From Hibiscus mutabilis (lineage: Eukaryota > Streptophyta > Magnoliopsida > Malvales > Malvaceae), in NCBI GenBank assembly GCA_019671005.1, contig CM033741.1:2046001-2110000 (forward strand): a stretch of DNA of 64,000 bases. Direction: 5' to 3'. The position numbers were made by a program, and so were the translations under genes. Below the pieces are notes generated by a model. It ran no database searches. It saw only the letters and a program-made list of their open reading frames with translations, and was not told where the DNA came from. Of the stretch, positions 23,747 through 35,175 are shown piece after piece. Each line of letters opens with the position of its first letter. Positions within the stretch are counted from its first letter, which is position 1.

Positions 23747-24757
23747 ATGGATAGTAGCTCTTACTCTTCTGCTGCTTCTACCAACACCGCTGTCGCCGCC
23801 GTCGGCGTTAACAATATGAACAATCGAGATCATTACCTTAAACATCTCAACAAGCTTTCTCACAAGATTTCCAAACCCTCCACCAGCGCTCCTCCTGTCA
23901 TCAAAACGGCTTCCTTTGACAACACCCAGATGTTGCCACCGCCGCAGCTTCAGCAGCAACCTCAACCATCCGAGCCTCAGTCGCAGAATTCGGACCAAAG
24001 CGGTCTCCAGGGCCAGGCTCAACAGCACCAGCCACCGGTTTATAACATCAACAAGAACGACTTCAGGGATGTCGTACAGAAGCTCACCGGTTCACCGGCT
24101 CACGAGCGGTTCTCTGCTCCTCCACCTATCCACCAGCCGAAGCCACAGAGCTCTCGACTCAAGAGGATCCGACCTCCTCCCTTGGCGTACGTTGGCAATC
24201 GCCCTGCGGCTTCCATGATGAATTGCGCCGTCCCCAACATGAATCCTCCCGGTTGCACCCAGCCTACCCTTCCTATCAGTGGTCCCGTTGGTAGTAGTTT
24301 CATTCAACGGCCACCGGCTGGGACGCCTCTTTCGCCGCTACCTCCATTTCCGACTGTGCACGCGGCTGCCGAATCTCCGGTTTCCTCCTATTTGCGATAC
24401 TTCCGAAGCTCCGTGTCCTCTACTGTTGATTCCGTTCCAAAGCAAATCTCGGGATTCCCACCATTGGCCCCACTCATCTCACCCCGTTGGAACAACTTAA
24501 CCGCTCCACAACAGCAACCGCCGCCGTCGCCTGAACAGCCACATCATCAACAACAACAACCGCCACAGGTATCATCAACGGGGATAAACCAGTCACAGCT
24601 ACCGTCATCATCACTTCCATTCGGGTGCCTGAATTCTCCACGGTCACCATACCCGTTACTTTCCCCAGGTTCGCTATTTTCTCCAAATTCGGGTCATTTA
24701 GGATTCCCGCTGTCACCAACGGTGCCAGTGCCGGGCCCAAAATGGCGAGGCCTTTGA
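23747..24757 (+). CDS. VQ-motif protein, VQ9-like, intact single exon
   Basis: VQ proteins are plant nuclear cofactors that bind WRKY transcription factors. This 336-residue protein has the core FRDVVQKLTG motif at about residues 107-116, preceded by YNINKNDF and followed by SPAHERF. Other conserved blocks: NRDHYLKHLNKLSHKISKP near the N-terminus, SSRLKRIRPPPLAYV after the VQ core, LSPLPPFPTVHAAAESPVSSYLRY in the middle, PLISPRW, and a proline/serine-rich end with FGCLNSPRSPYPLLSPG and GFPLSP. This order of blocks matches my memory of Arabidopsis VQ9, a salt-stress regulator that antagonises WRKY8. The gene has no intron, as in most VQ genes. The ATG at 23747 is the first in frame, 15 bases inside a longer open frame. 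Confidence 0.92.
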   Translation: MDSSSYSSAASTNTAVAAVGVNNMNNRDHYLKHLNKLSHKISKPSTSAPPVIKTASFDNTQMLPPPQLQQQPQPSEPQSQNSDQSGLQGQAQQHQPPVYNINKNDFRDVVQKLTGSPAHERFSAPPPIHQPKPQSSRLKRIRPPPLAYVGNRPAASMMNCAVPNMNPPGCTQPTLPISGPVGSSFIQRPPAGTPLSPLPPFPTVHAAAESPVSSYLRYFRSSVSSTVDSVPKQISGFPPLAPLISPRWNNLTAPQQQPPPSPEQPHHQQQQPPQVSSTGINQSQLPSSSLPFGCLNSPRSPYPLLSPGSLFSPNSGHLGFPLSPTVPVPGPKWRGL

Positions 24758-25538
24758 TAAATTTTAAGCTCAGGTAAGCCTTCGAAGATAGATTTTTTTT
24801 TGTACATGGTTAGGCTGGTGGGGAATTTTATTCAATTATCGGTGGTCTGATGAAGAAAGAAAATTTTGTCGCCCTGGTCCGAATTTAGAAGCTTTTTCTT
24901 GTTGTGATAGAAAGCCCAAATTATGTTATTTTGTTTTTGTTAAAATATTGGGTTGAGAACATAGTTAAAAATTAGGTGTTTATTAAACATTTCAGTAATA
25001 TGAATTACTCTATCTGTAAGATTTGCTCTTGCTATATCTGTGCTGTTTAATGATTTTATCTGTAGATCTTAGTTTAGCTTAGCCATTTGTGGATATCAAA
25101 GTATTCCTCCTTTTTTGGTCTAACACACGGTAATCTGTTGTTTCTGTTTTTAATTTTCAGACATGGCTTATTTCTTAGATTTCAAGTCGGTTTATGAATT
25201 TTAAGGGGGTTTTCATTTAAATCCGGCTTAAGGTCTTTGAACAAAAAAAAAAATTGTCTTAAGGTCGTTTCTAAAATTATTGGATCCTATTTCGACCAAA
25301 GCAGAACCTCAAATTCAATTATGCTCAAACTATAAACTCGCAATAGAAGCACAACGTGTTCGAATAAAATATTATTTTTAAACTCGTAGAAGAAGCACGT
25401 AAGTTCTAAAAAAGTTTAATTTTTTAATTAACTACTTAAAAGATGATTAGTATATCTTAATTGGAACTTGCCGTGCATACAATACGAGTTTTAATTAAAA
25501 TTTTAAAAATCATACTTTGTTACTACAGGACAAAATTT

Positions 25539-25628
25539 ATTAAAAACTCACTTTGCATCTTCAATGTATTGAAGAACAAAAAAATAAATTATTAAAAACT
25601 CACTTTGCATATTCAATGTATTGAAGAA
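25539..25628 (+). repeat. Two-copy direct duplication, 52-bp period
   Basis: The 38-base phrase beginning 'attaaaaactcactttgca' occurs at 25539-25576 and again at 25591-25628 with one mismatch. It lies at the outer edge of the foldback element. Confidence 0.85.
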
Positions 25629-25945
25629 ATTTTTTTTTATTAAGAACCAACTTTAATAGTTAACTCCATAATTTTTAAAAAAATATGTTGGCGTTAGTTA
25701 TATATAGGTCTAGTTATAGTGTAAGTCTTTGTTTATTCTTAATGTGAGATTCTTAGAGCTGAAAATTTTGTTACTATATTTTTGCTTTAAGAATCCCATA
25801 TTGATAATAAACAAAGGCTTACACCATAACTAAGCCTATATATAACTGATGCCAACATTTTTTCTTGCGAATTTTGAAGCTAAATATTAAAGTTAATTTC
25901 TAATAGATTATTTTTTTCTCTCAATATATTAAAGAAATAAAGAGG
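25605..25945. mobile_element. Foldback (inverted-repeat) element
   Basis: The arm 25686-25755 (starting TGTTGGCGTTAGTTATATAT) pairs with 25789-25857 read backward (TGTTGGCATCAGTTATATAT), about 90% matched over ~70 bases with a ~33-base loop. Weaker pairing extends outward, for example around 'aaccaactttaatagtta' and its partner near 25880, so the whole foldback covers over 300 bases. Non-coding. Either a MITE or two inverted ends of an LTR-type element. Confidence 0.7.
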
Positions 25946-26250
25946 GTTTCTAATATATGGGTCCTTAATAGTTTATTTTTTTAGATTCGTAAAAAATTTA
26001 AGTAGAATTTGTGCCAATTAGGATATGTTAATCATTCGCTATTGTGATTAATTGAAATATTATATATTTTTTTGAAATTTGTCTGCTTTTACGATGGGTT
26101 TGAATTTTTTTTTTAAAATAATACTTTATTTGAATTCGCTGTATTTATATGAAAAAATTATTATAAGGGTGTTAATATGGAGATAATAGAATTTGAGGTC
26201 CTGAGATCCTAAAAATGACCTTAGGGCTAGAAATCCTGCATGTTACGATA

Positions 26251-26423
26251 AGGAAGTAGTACAACTTAGAAATATTGTCTTTTAAGGAAGTAGTACAACT
26301 TAGAAATCCTGCATGTTACGATAAGGAAGTAGTACAACTTAAAAATAAAACTAGGATTTTATTTTTACTTTATATGACATGACATCTACTTAATCTGGTC
26401 TTTTAAGGAAGTAGTACAACTTA
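26251..26423 (+). repeat. Four copies of an 18-bp phrase
   Basis: AGGAAGTAGTACAACTTA starts at 26251, 26285, 26323 and 26406. Pieces between copies ('gaaatcctgcatgttacgat', 'gaaatattgtctt') are also repeated, so the block looks like the product of several overlapping duplications. Non-coding. Confidence 0.8.
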
Positions 26424-27309
26424 GAAATATTGTCTTAAAACAACTGACAATATCTGTAGCAGGAGTTTGGTGTTGTAACCAAAGTGCCCTCCTCAGAATA
26501 CAGCTGAGTAGATCGTAGATGTCAAACGGGTGATGAAAAATTACATTTGTATATAATCGGAAATCAGTTTTATCTTCTTTGACCAGATACTCCTGGAGCA
26601 GTAGAAGATATTTTAATTGACCTGTTCCATACAAGGTTGAAAAATATATAATTGCAGTGTATAAAAATAAAAACTGGACAGTACTAACAATATGCAATAA
26701 ACCTGTAGGGGTGGAATTAGAGTCAACACGAGTTGGATTCTTTTGCCTTGCATTCAAAGCTGAATGTGACTTTTAGGGTTGATAATGTGGTAAGAAGTCA
26801 CGATTCCATGGATGCTGTACTGTTGGTAATTTTCTCTGACCTAAACTTTGACTCAAATCATATAATATATATAAACCACTGCTGCAGCTGCACATGTATT
26901 TTAATGGATAGCGATTGACAAGTATGATGCCTTCTGCACCACGCATTTAATCTTTTGGTTTGACCGTATATGATTCGGGGAGGGATGCTGGAGTCCATAC
27001 ATCAGTTGACACTTGTATACGAATATGAATGATAATAGAGTACTTGATTTGGAGCAACTGGTATATATGGTTTCCCCTGAGGCTCAACACTTTTCTTGCT
27101 ACCGTGGGTTACCTTTCAAAACTAGGAGGTCTGTTCTGGTTTTGACAAATCAAAGCAAGCGCCTTGGTATATAAATAACTAACTATTATCGCTTGATTTG
27201 ATTGTACGCATTTCGATAGTTTCAAATGGTGGAACCGCGGTGGGAACAGGGAAATTCCGCCAAAGATAGATTTCAATACATAAAACAATATTGTATGAAC
27301 TGAAGTAGT

Positions 27310-27504
27310 TGTTGGGCAAATGGGGCGTTAATAATCTAAGGAAATAATAATAATCAAATAAATACGATAAATTATTATTATTATTATTATTATAACGAAT
27401 AAAACAAATAATTATAAAATAATATTTGAAATATAAATCAAATATTAAAGCAGTAAATCAGAACTTTTTACTTGTATCCAGGTAGCATTTCGGATGAAAA
27501 GAGG
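27310..27504 (+). repeat. ~190-bp direct repeat, copy 1
   Basis: Matches 28266-28449 from 'gcgttaataatc' through 'taaatcagaac' and 'cttgtatcc' to 'agcatttcgg'. It includes an (ATT)n run at 27370-27393 whose length differs between copies. Confidence 0.75.
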
Positions 27505-28265
27505 TGGTGCATTAGGCATGCTTAAGTGGCATGCTTAAGTACCAAGTTTATCAAAGAACCAATCCTAAACATGTACTTTCAAATTGTCTTTCAATCATCC
27601 GTTTATGAATTCTATTCTTGAAATCATTCCAAGCATGAGTGATCAATTCAAATTACTGCCTTTTTAACAATAATTTGGAATCTTCCATTAATGGTCCAAT
27701 GACCCTCACGATTCTTTAGCCATCTTAAATACTATGCACTTCATAACATGCATCGGAATAGGCTTTAAGAATTTAATTTTGACATAGCAAACAAAGTTCT
27801 TATATGCTTTAATTCGAGACCTCGGTCAAAACCAGCGCTTTGAATTTGATAACCAATGTTACTTTCAGAAATAAATTCACCAATTTATTTCAAGATTGAA
27901 TCATTATAGATTCCTACAAAATTAAATCTAACGATTTATTTCCCTTAATATCAAATTAGAATCAACGCATGATTCTAGCATAGAAATAAATTTAATAATT
28001 TATTTCCTTTGTTATATCTTCTATTAAACATTAAGATTAGTAGCACTAAAATACAAACTAGAGATATCAACGCAACAAAAATCGAAAGGAAATAATTTTT
28101 AATTTTGTTGATTCTTGTTTTGGGGAAAATCACGTAAATCCGTTAAAACGACAGGAATTAATTCTCGAAACGAATTATTTACAAGATCTTTGTTTCCAAA
28201 ACAATTCATGATTTTGCCTGGATATTCTGCCCGTCTTTGATTAGATCTCTAATATGTCTTAAGAT

Positions 28266-28449
28266 TGTTGAACAGATGGAGCGTTAATAATCCAAGGAAA
28301 TAATAAAAAAAAAATAAATACGATAAAATATTATTATTATAACGAACAAAACAAAATAATTACAAAATAAAATTTGCAATATAAATAAAATATTAAACAG
28401 TAAATCAGAACTGTTTACTTGTATCCGGGCAGCATTTCGGTTGAAAAGA
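28266..28449 (+). repeat. ~190-bp direct repeat, copy 2
   Basis: Second copy of 27310-27504, about 955 bases downstream. To its right, the complement strand shows a TATA-like tract near 28750 and a leader-like sequence, as in an LTR read on the minus strand. The pair may be an internal duplication in a decayed LTR. Confidence 0.7.
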
Positions 28450-30040
28450 TTTGTTGATGTCTGTGAAACACAGTTTCCTTAAGACAGATTCATCTGCTCT
28501 TATGGTACTTGAGAAACGTTGGACGTCTATCTTTCAGGATACAACAACATGATGATCGACTGCACTAGCACATATGTAGAGATCACGAACTGAAAGTTTG
28601 CCTTCTTCTATCACCGTGGAAAACAATGAAATGAAAACCAAATGTAGGATGATTTATAGAAAAATGGGGAGAGTTGAGAGAAAAATCTCTTCCCTTGCAA
28701 TATTCATCGTTTTCTGTTGTGATTTCTCTTCTTGTTGAAGGCTCTTTTTATAGGCGAGCAATGATAAAGTTCTAACCACAGTTGAACTCAAATTCATAAT
28801 TTAAAATTTTAAAAATAGATAATATCTGATAAAATCTATCTAAATTTAGATTTACAAAATCTATTTTGAATTTCAAATTATTTGACTAATTCTTGGATGA
28901 GGATTTCAAATTTGAGCTAAAATTTTAATAAGCCCATGCAAGGCCTAACCAGTCTAGACATTCACGTTCACCCACGTTGTGCCTACTCGTAAGGCACACT
29001 CAATAAGCTTATTCAACATCCCTTTAGTTGGTTCCATTATATATACACCTTTCACGCTTGGTCTCTAACCAATCTGAGATTTAAGCTTACTATTTCCTCT
29101 CCAATCATTGCAAGTTGCCTACTTTGAGCATCAATTTCTCATTTATCACTCAACTAATTTGAGCATATGAGATATAGTTGTAAAGATCTCATGGAGTAGA
29201 ACATGAATACGTAAATTCATTATTCGATTCTTCATTTTTACCCATTGAATTTATGCATCAAATTTTTCATATGATCACAATTTTCCAACCGTAGTGATAA
29301 TGGGATAGAATTATTTTGTAACCTTTTTTATGCACTACCAATGAATTCGTCAAAAAAAATGGAGAATGATTGGTTGTGGTTACGGGATGGCTGAATGAAG
29401 CAAATCCCCCGTCGATGTAAATAATGTGGTCTATTTTGTATAAAAAATTTGGTATATTTTTATCTTCTTTGTGTATAATTGAAAGCAAAACAATTATATC
29501 CAAAGGAAAACCTATTCCATCCATTTTCCTTTTCATCTTTTATATCAGTACATTTATTTCCTATATTTGGATAATGTAATTATTGAAGATGAGATTTCAT
29601 GAGAATATAATATGTTGTTTTTTATATAGATTTTGATATAATGATTTATACCAATTAGGTTTTGATGTATTTTTTATGATATTTTTATTTTTATTATCGA
29701 TTGAATTGAGTGGTAAAAAAAATTATTTTAATTTGTTAGTTTAGGGACCAATTTTAAACGAGGGTTAGAAATTGAGTTCATGTGGTTGAATCAACTCATT
29801 TTTTGATGTTAGAAAGGAAAAGAGGTGAACTTTGTAGGCTAACAAGTTACAAAACTCGGCCCAGGATATAGCAGCCAACAACCCAACAGCTGAGTCAGTC
29901 AAAACTTAGAAGAGGAATCAGTCCGAGTTCTAGTAATTTTCTTTATGCATCGCATTCTAAATATTTATACCGACGGGACAGCTCGTAAACGGAATATAAT
30001 TACGTGGCTCACTCTGCGTTAAATTTATTTATCTATTTTA

Positions 30041-30260
30041 ACTTAATTATAAAATAAATACTTAAATTATATATTTTTTATAATAGATACTTAAAATATT
30101 TCTAGTTAAAATAGATGTTTAAAGTTTTACTTTTTGTTAAAATATGTGCTTAAACTATTTTTTGATTAAAATAAATGCCTAAATTTTTATTTTTAGTTAA
30201 AATAAATACTCAAATAAATACTAAAATTAATTTTAAAATAATATTTTAGCCAAAAAAAAT
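30041..30260 (+). repeat. Degenerate AT-rich tandem array
   Basis: Successive variants of 'agttaaaataaatgcttaaa' separated by T-rich spacers, unit length about 30-45 bases. Short reading frames only. Confidence 0.6.
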
Positions 30261-30478
30261 AATTTAAACACCCATTATAAAAAGTATTCATAATTTAAGC
30301 ATTTCTTTTCTAGTTTAGTAATTTATTTTCTCAAATGTTACTGCCGCTGTACAATGCTGAAATCCTAACCTACCTGCCAATCTCTCTTCGTCTTGCCTTG
30401 TTACCTTGCGTTAGATCTCTCAATAGAAGTATAGAACTCGCCATCTGAAGGAACAGCCGATCGCTTCCTCTTCCGGTA

Positions 30479-33474
30479 ATGGCGGACGCTCAAACTGACA
30501 AACCCCCTTCCCTGTCTGAGGTACCGTTTCTACTCTCTCTGATTTAATTTCTGTTGTAGCTATTGCGAATTTCGATCTCCTCTGCTTTTCTTTTTCCTGC
30601 AATTGTTGGGACTGTTGTTGGATCTTCAATTTTGGTTTTTAGATTTCTGTTTAATTGGATTGAATTGAGACGGATCTGACTGAAGAGTGCTGCTGGAATT
30701 ACAATCATTTCGTTGATAAAGCATATCGGCTTTTTTTTTGAAGTTTTTGAGATGGTGATTTTGATTAATTTTTTATTCTCTATGCTCGGTTGTCGAATTT
30801 AATTGTCTTCCAATTTTCTGAATTTTCTTGAACATCATCATGAGCGTGATTAACTTCTTTTTTTTTTTTCTTTTTGACAAGATTCTACCAATTTTGATTC
30901 TCCAGTGTGTTGGTTTGTTGAGGGGCCTCGTTCATGATGTTCATTGAAATTTAACATTTTGAGCCAAAGTTTATTGCGTCTTTTACTATTTATGGTGCTT
31001 AAGCAAGCAATAATACTTGGATCAAATGGAATTTCTGACCAAGAAGATGTTATTGTTTTCAATGGTTTGTGGTCATATCAATTCACATGGTAACACCGCA
31101 TCATCAATGTTACCATTTAGGAACAAATTCATGTATGAGCATGTTGTGTGAACAATAAGGTTCTTAGTTGTTTTAGAATAATGATTAGGGTTTTTATCAT
31201 CTCTTTCAAACCTGATGTGCTTACATTTAAATTTAGCTAGGATGCAACATTGTTCACCAAGTTCTTGTATTGATAACTTCAGTGACATTCTTACTTCTCA
31301 TGCTTGTAAAAACCTTTTTTGTAGTTGAGCTGATAGGAAGTTCTCTGATTCTGCGTGTTTGTGCATGTATGGTGGTGGTAGTTATTTGACCTTATTATGC
31401 TTGAAACTTATTTATTTTGAATGTTTGGACATGTAGCAATATGCACTGGATGAGAAAGACGAGAAATCATCAGATGTGGCACCAAAACCAGTGGAAGCAA
31501 AAGAGGCTGAAAATCCAGTAAATGCTGCCTCTGGCTCCGGGGATGTTGTAACTGAGAAATTGGAGGAGACTCCTGCTCCAGTTGAGGGAAGCACTGAGGC
31601 TTCTCCTCCTGCTGATGAAGAAAGCACTGAAGCCAATCCTGCTGCTGAGGACAGCGGTGCAGATGCTGCAGCTGATGCGGAGGAAAGTAGCGAACCTGCT
31701 GCAGAGGAGAACTCGGGTGATGCTGAGGAAACCCCAGAGATAAAGGTCACCCCGCTGAACATCTTTATTATGAACTGATTATCTGTTGTTTCCAGTTCTT
31801 TACATGTATTGGGAACTCATTTTTTACATGTTATATTGCTTCACTAACATAATGTGGTAGTGCTATCCAGCTTGAGACTGCCCCGGCAGATTTTCGCTTC
31901 CCAACTACTAACCAAACAAGGCATTGCTTCACACGATATATTGAGTACCATCGGTGAGTTACGCTATGCTCATCACTTATTTTGGATCTTATAAAGGTTT
32001 TGTAATTTCTAGCAATGCTTCTTGAGATGTCTTTATCTTTTTGTCTTATACAGTTGTGTAGCCGCAAAAGGAGAAGGTGCCCCAGAGTGTGATAAGTTTG
32101 CCAAGTATTATCGTGCACTGTGTCCTGGAGAATGGGTGTGTATTTTCTCCGAAAAACTATAATACACTTCTCATCTTCATAATCAATTGCATAATTGCTG
32201 TAACTGTTATTGTATGGTTTCTTTTGTTGCTCTTATTACATGCATAAATCAGGAAATGCTTTGTGAACCCCGTCTTTTTGAGAAAGGTTGCTAAATAGAC
32301 TAAAATGTGAATATTAGTTACAGGTGATCTGATGTTGGACTGTTAGAAACAAGTTTGGGAGAATTAGTCCAATTACTTTTACAATGTGAAAGTTAAAAGC
32401 TACCACGATCAATAACTTTATTTAAACCAAAGATAGACCAAACTTGCATATTGTAGTTGGTGGGTTTTTCCATTCACCCACAATTTCCTAGATTTTGAAA
32501 TTTTAGGCGACATGGGAAAGGAGAAGTATGCTCTTTTATGGTTTCAATTAGTCTAAAAATATGACCAAAATTTTAACTTGTTTTTGAGCTAAATCTTGTG
32601 GTTGACTTTGATTACTAAAGTCTAAAGCTAGTGAACTAGAGAAGGCTAAATAAACTTTTCCAGTATTAGAACTTTAGAAGTACTAGGGATTAAATGATTT
32701 AACTACTCAAGCTACTTGTGCTCAATTTGGTGAATGCTTGAGTTTGACTTAACCAGTATCTAACTGAGCTCAAAACATTTCAGCTACTTGAGTAACGAGT
32801 GAAGCTGAGTTCAAGTATTTTAATACCTGATTCCAGAGTATCATGTGCCTAGTTATGCCTTTTTTTAATATGTATATATATATATTCAAGTCAAGCTCGA
32901 GCTGTTGAGTAAATTATGAGCTGAGATCTAGTGTGAAAATCGGTGTTTGTTCAAGTTTATGTTGAACTTCGAACCTTGAGTTTTGTAATCGGGCCAAACT
33001 TGACTCTGGCATTAGGTCAGCTCGACTCGGCTCGGCTCAATCATAAAGGAGGTCCTTAGGATTTCTGACTATTCATTTTCCATAGATTTTTTTGTTAGAA
33101 CCTAACAAGACGAAGAATCAAAAAAGAACGTAACACAGGAGATTGACTGTGCAAAATTCAGTAATGTAATAACTGCTCCTGCCAATTTATTTTATTGAAA
33201 AGGTATTTTCTAGCATGGGGAGAAGAGATTATGCTCTGATTAATCTATTCTTCTAGGCTCTGTTTAAACTATTTGAATGAGTATAATATGTTCCAGATTC
33301 TGAGGCTTGTATTAGTATATTCTGTCTTCATGTGTGCAATGTTGATTAATTCGTTTATTTACCATTTGTGGACTCTTTAAGCTCTCAACCACTCATTTCG
33401 CCCCCTTTTTTGTTCCTCAGATAGACAGATGGAATGAGCAAAGGGAGAATGGTACTTTTCCAGGTCCTCTGTAG
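30479..33474 (+). CDS. COX6B: Cytochrome c oxidase subunit 6b with long acidic N-terminal extension, intact
   Basis: Nuclear-encoded subunit of mitochondrial complex IV, located on the intermembrane-space side where it helps dimer contact. Exons: 30479-30520, 31437-31745, 31871-31953, 32054-32135 and 33421-33474 (570 nt, 189 residues), all phases consistent. The conserved C-terminal ~75 residues carry FRFPTTNQTRHCFTRYIEYH, followed by R-C, giving CX9C, then CDKFAKYYRALC giving CX10C, the paired cysteines oxidised through the MIA40 import route. The N-terminal ~115 residues are Ala/Glu/Ser/Pro-rich and highly acidic; a similar extension is known in Arabidopsis COX6b-1. Intron 4 (~1.3 kb) contains repeat-like sequence. 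Confidence 0.95.
32640..33060. repeat. Repeat-like sequence within COX6b intron 4
   Basis: This part of the intron is built from phrases such as 'gagctcaaaac', 'aagctcgagctgttgag', 'gttcaagtttatgttgaac' and 'cagctcgactcggctcggctc', typical of a common dispersed plant repeat rich in 'ctcgagct' words. A TA run lies at about 32872-32885. No ends were defined. Confidence 0.45.
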
Positions 33475-34482
33475 ATGGTACCCAATGGCTATCAGAAAAC
33501 CCTTGCTGTGGCTTTTCTTTTGTAGTATCAACTGTTAACCACAATTGGCTGAAGACATTTTTTTTTCTTCTGGAAATATCCTATTTAAAAAGGATATGAG
33601 TTAATAAGAAAATTTGACGTGTACCCTTCCTAGCTAGACTAGATAAATGGATGATACAAATGTGTTGCTCATAAAAGGAATTCACCGCACATTGGTTTCC
33701 CAAGCTGGAACCCTGTTCAGTTCTATTTCATTTTCATTAACTGGTGCAGCTATCATCGGTTTCAGGTTATTGCGGAACTTAAATTGGTACTGTGATGGCT
33801 TGGATCTCTTCTATTCTCTAATGGTTATAAACTCTTCATCGCTTTGGCTTTGATTCTGTAACAACTTATTCCCCATAGGATTATCTACTTGGTTTAAGCA
33901 CACCAAAGTTCCAGTCTTAGACCTTAGCCAAAACTTCTACAACGGTGGCAATCTGACCACACAAGAGTATTGTACTAGGCAGTAGGCACAATATCGGGGC
34001 AACATAAGCAGAGCATCATGAGTTAGGTATTTAATTGAACAATTATTGATTCTTTAACATTTATTTTCCCAAAGAAAAGAAAGTATTAAAAGTATCTCCC
34101 CAGAGTGAAGTTTGTCTCGAATTCAATCACGACCATTCCTTGAGTTTTTCATATCGAGATTCTTAATCAATTCTTATTCATGCAATTGCTAAACCCTAAT
34201 CTTATTGGCATCTTTTTCATTCTTAACTAATATCACTCGGCTCGGTGGAATCACTTAATCAAATTATAAGTATATAATATTAGTTAAGACAAACAATATC
34301 TTTTATCCGCACAAAGAAATAGGTGTTTTGAAGTTGTTATTTTCGAACTTCACTTTCCTGCAATTAAAAGGGGGGTATTACAGCAACAGAATTCCACCCC
34401 AAATCGAACACATCAAAGAAAGCAAATATTTATCCTAAGAAAAATATGAGGCAAATCAGGATTTCCTAGAGAGGATAATGAA
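33475..34482. other. Intergenic region between COX6b and the H3 locus
   Basis: Holds the 3' untranslated regions of COX6b (+) and the H3-like gene (-). Short open frames are present, without recognisable features. Confidence 0.5.
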
Positions 34483-35175
34483 TTAAGCCCTTTCACCGCG
34501 AATCCTCCTGGCAAGTTGAATGTCTTTGGGCATGATCGTGACACGTTTGGCATGGATGGCGCAGAGGTTGGTATCTTCAAACAACCCAACCAGGTATGCC
34601 TCCTTGCAACGCCAATACAGCATGGCTCTGGAATCGCAAATCTGTCTGCAATCCACACCACAAATCCCAACGAAAATAATCACCAAATTATCGACATATA
34701 TACAACCCATTTTCACTTACCGGCTCAGTTTCAATGTTAGTTACCTCAAAGTCCTGGGCAATTTCACGAACAAGCCTTTGGAATGGCATTTTCCTGATGA
34801 GAAGTTCAGTACTTTTTCTGGTACTTACGGATTTCACTGCAGCCAATCGAAATTCCTAAATCAAAAGTAAACAATAAAAGAAAGAGACGGAAAAAACATG
34901 TGATTCAATCACTAACCGTAGAGCTACAGATCCAGGGCGATATCGATGAGGTTTCTTCACGCCTCCCGTTGTCGGTGCGGACTTGCGAGCGGCCTGTGAA
35001 ACACAGTTTTTAATATAAAAAAAAGAACTTTTAACCCAAAAAGAACGAACAAATCAGATCGAGGTAAAATTACAAAATCGAATAATTGAAGAAGAAAGAA
35101 AACCTTAGGGGCAAGCTGCTTCCTTGGAGCCTTGCCGCCGGTGGACTTACGAGCAGTTTGCTTCGTACGTGCCAT
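34483..35175 (-). pseudogene. Histone H3.3-type gene with two indels
   Basis: Four exons 5'->3': 35175-35104, 34993-34917, 34836-34745 and 34645-34483, with the intron layout of plant H3.3 genes. H3.3 marks are visible: Thr31 (KSAPTTGG), and His87 and Leu90 in RFQSHAVLAL. Exon 3 has one extra A in an A run (QK-K-Y-stop instead of QKSTELL). Exon 4 has lost 8 bases between LALQ and EAYLVG. The product would therefore end after about 58 residues. Residues that are almost invariant in H3 also differ: Thr22 to Pro, Thr45 to Ser, Leu65 to Met, Lys79 to Glu. Substitutions at such sites plus two indels favour a decaying gene over simple sequence error, though the A-run change alone could be an error. 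Confidence 0.85.

Larger units (their letters stand above)
24758..30478. other. Long repeat-rich intergenic region
   Basis: About 5.7 kb between the VQ gene and COX6b without a supportable gene. It contains the VQ 3' region, a 52-bp-period duplication, a foldback element, scattered copies of an 18-bp phrase, a pair of ~190-bp direct repeats, and a degenerate tandem array, each listed separately. Open frames here are short and carry no recognisable domains. Confidence 0.6.

Noticed and set aside
25686..25857. Foldback as a microRNA precursor
   Set aside because: The arms are long and uniformly paired with outward extension, as in a transposon-derived foldback; no known miRNA sequence was recognised.
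26386..26757. 123-codon minus-strand frame
   Set aside because: It overlaps the scrambled 18-bp repeats at one end and shows no recognisable domain or gene structure.
31412..31762. Minus-strand Ser/Ala-rich frame opposite COX6b exon 2
   Set aside because: A shadow of the Ala/Glu/Ser-rich coding exon on the other strand.
34516..34870. Plus-strand frames across the H3 locus
   Set aside because: They are antisense to H3 exons 3 and 4 and have no features of their own.
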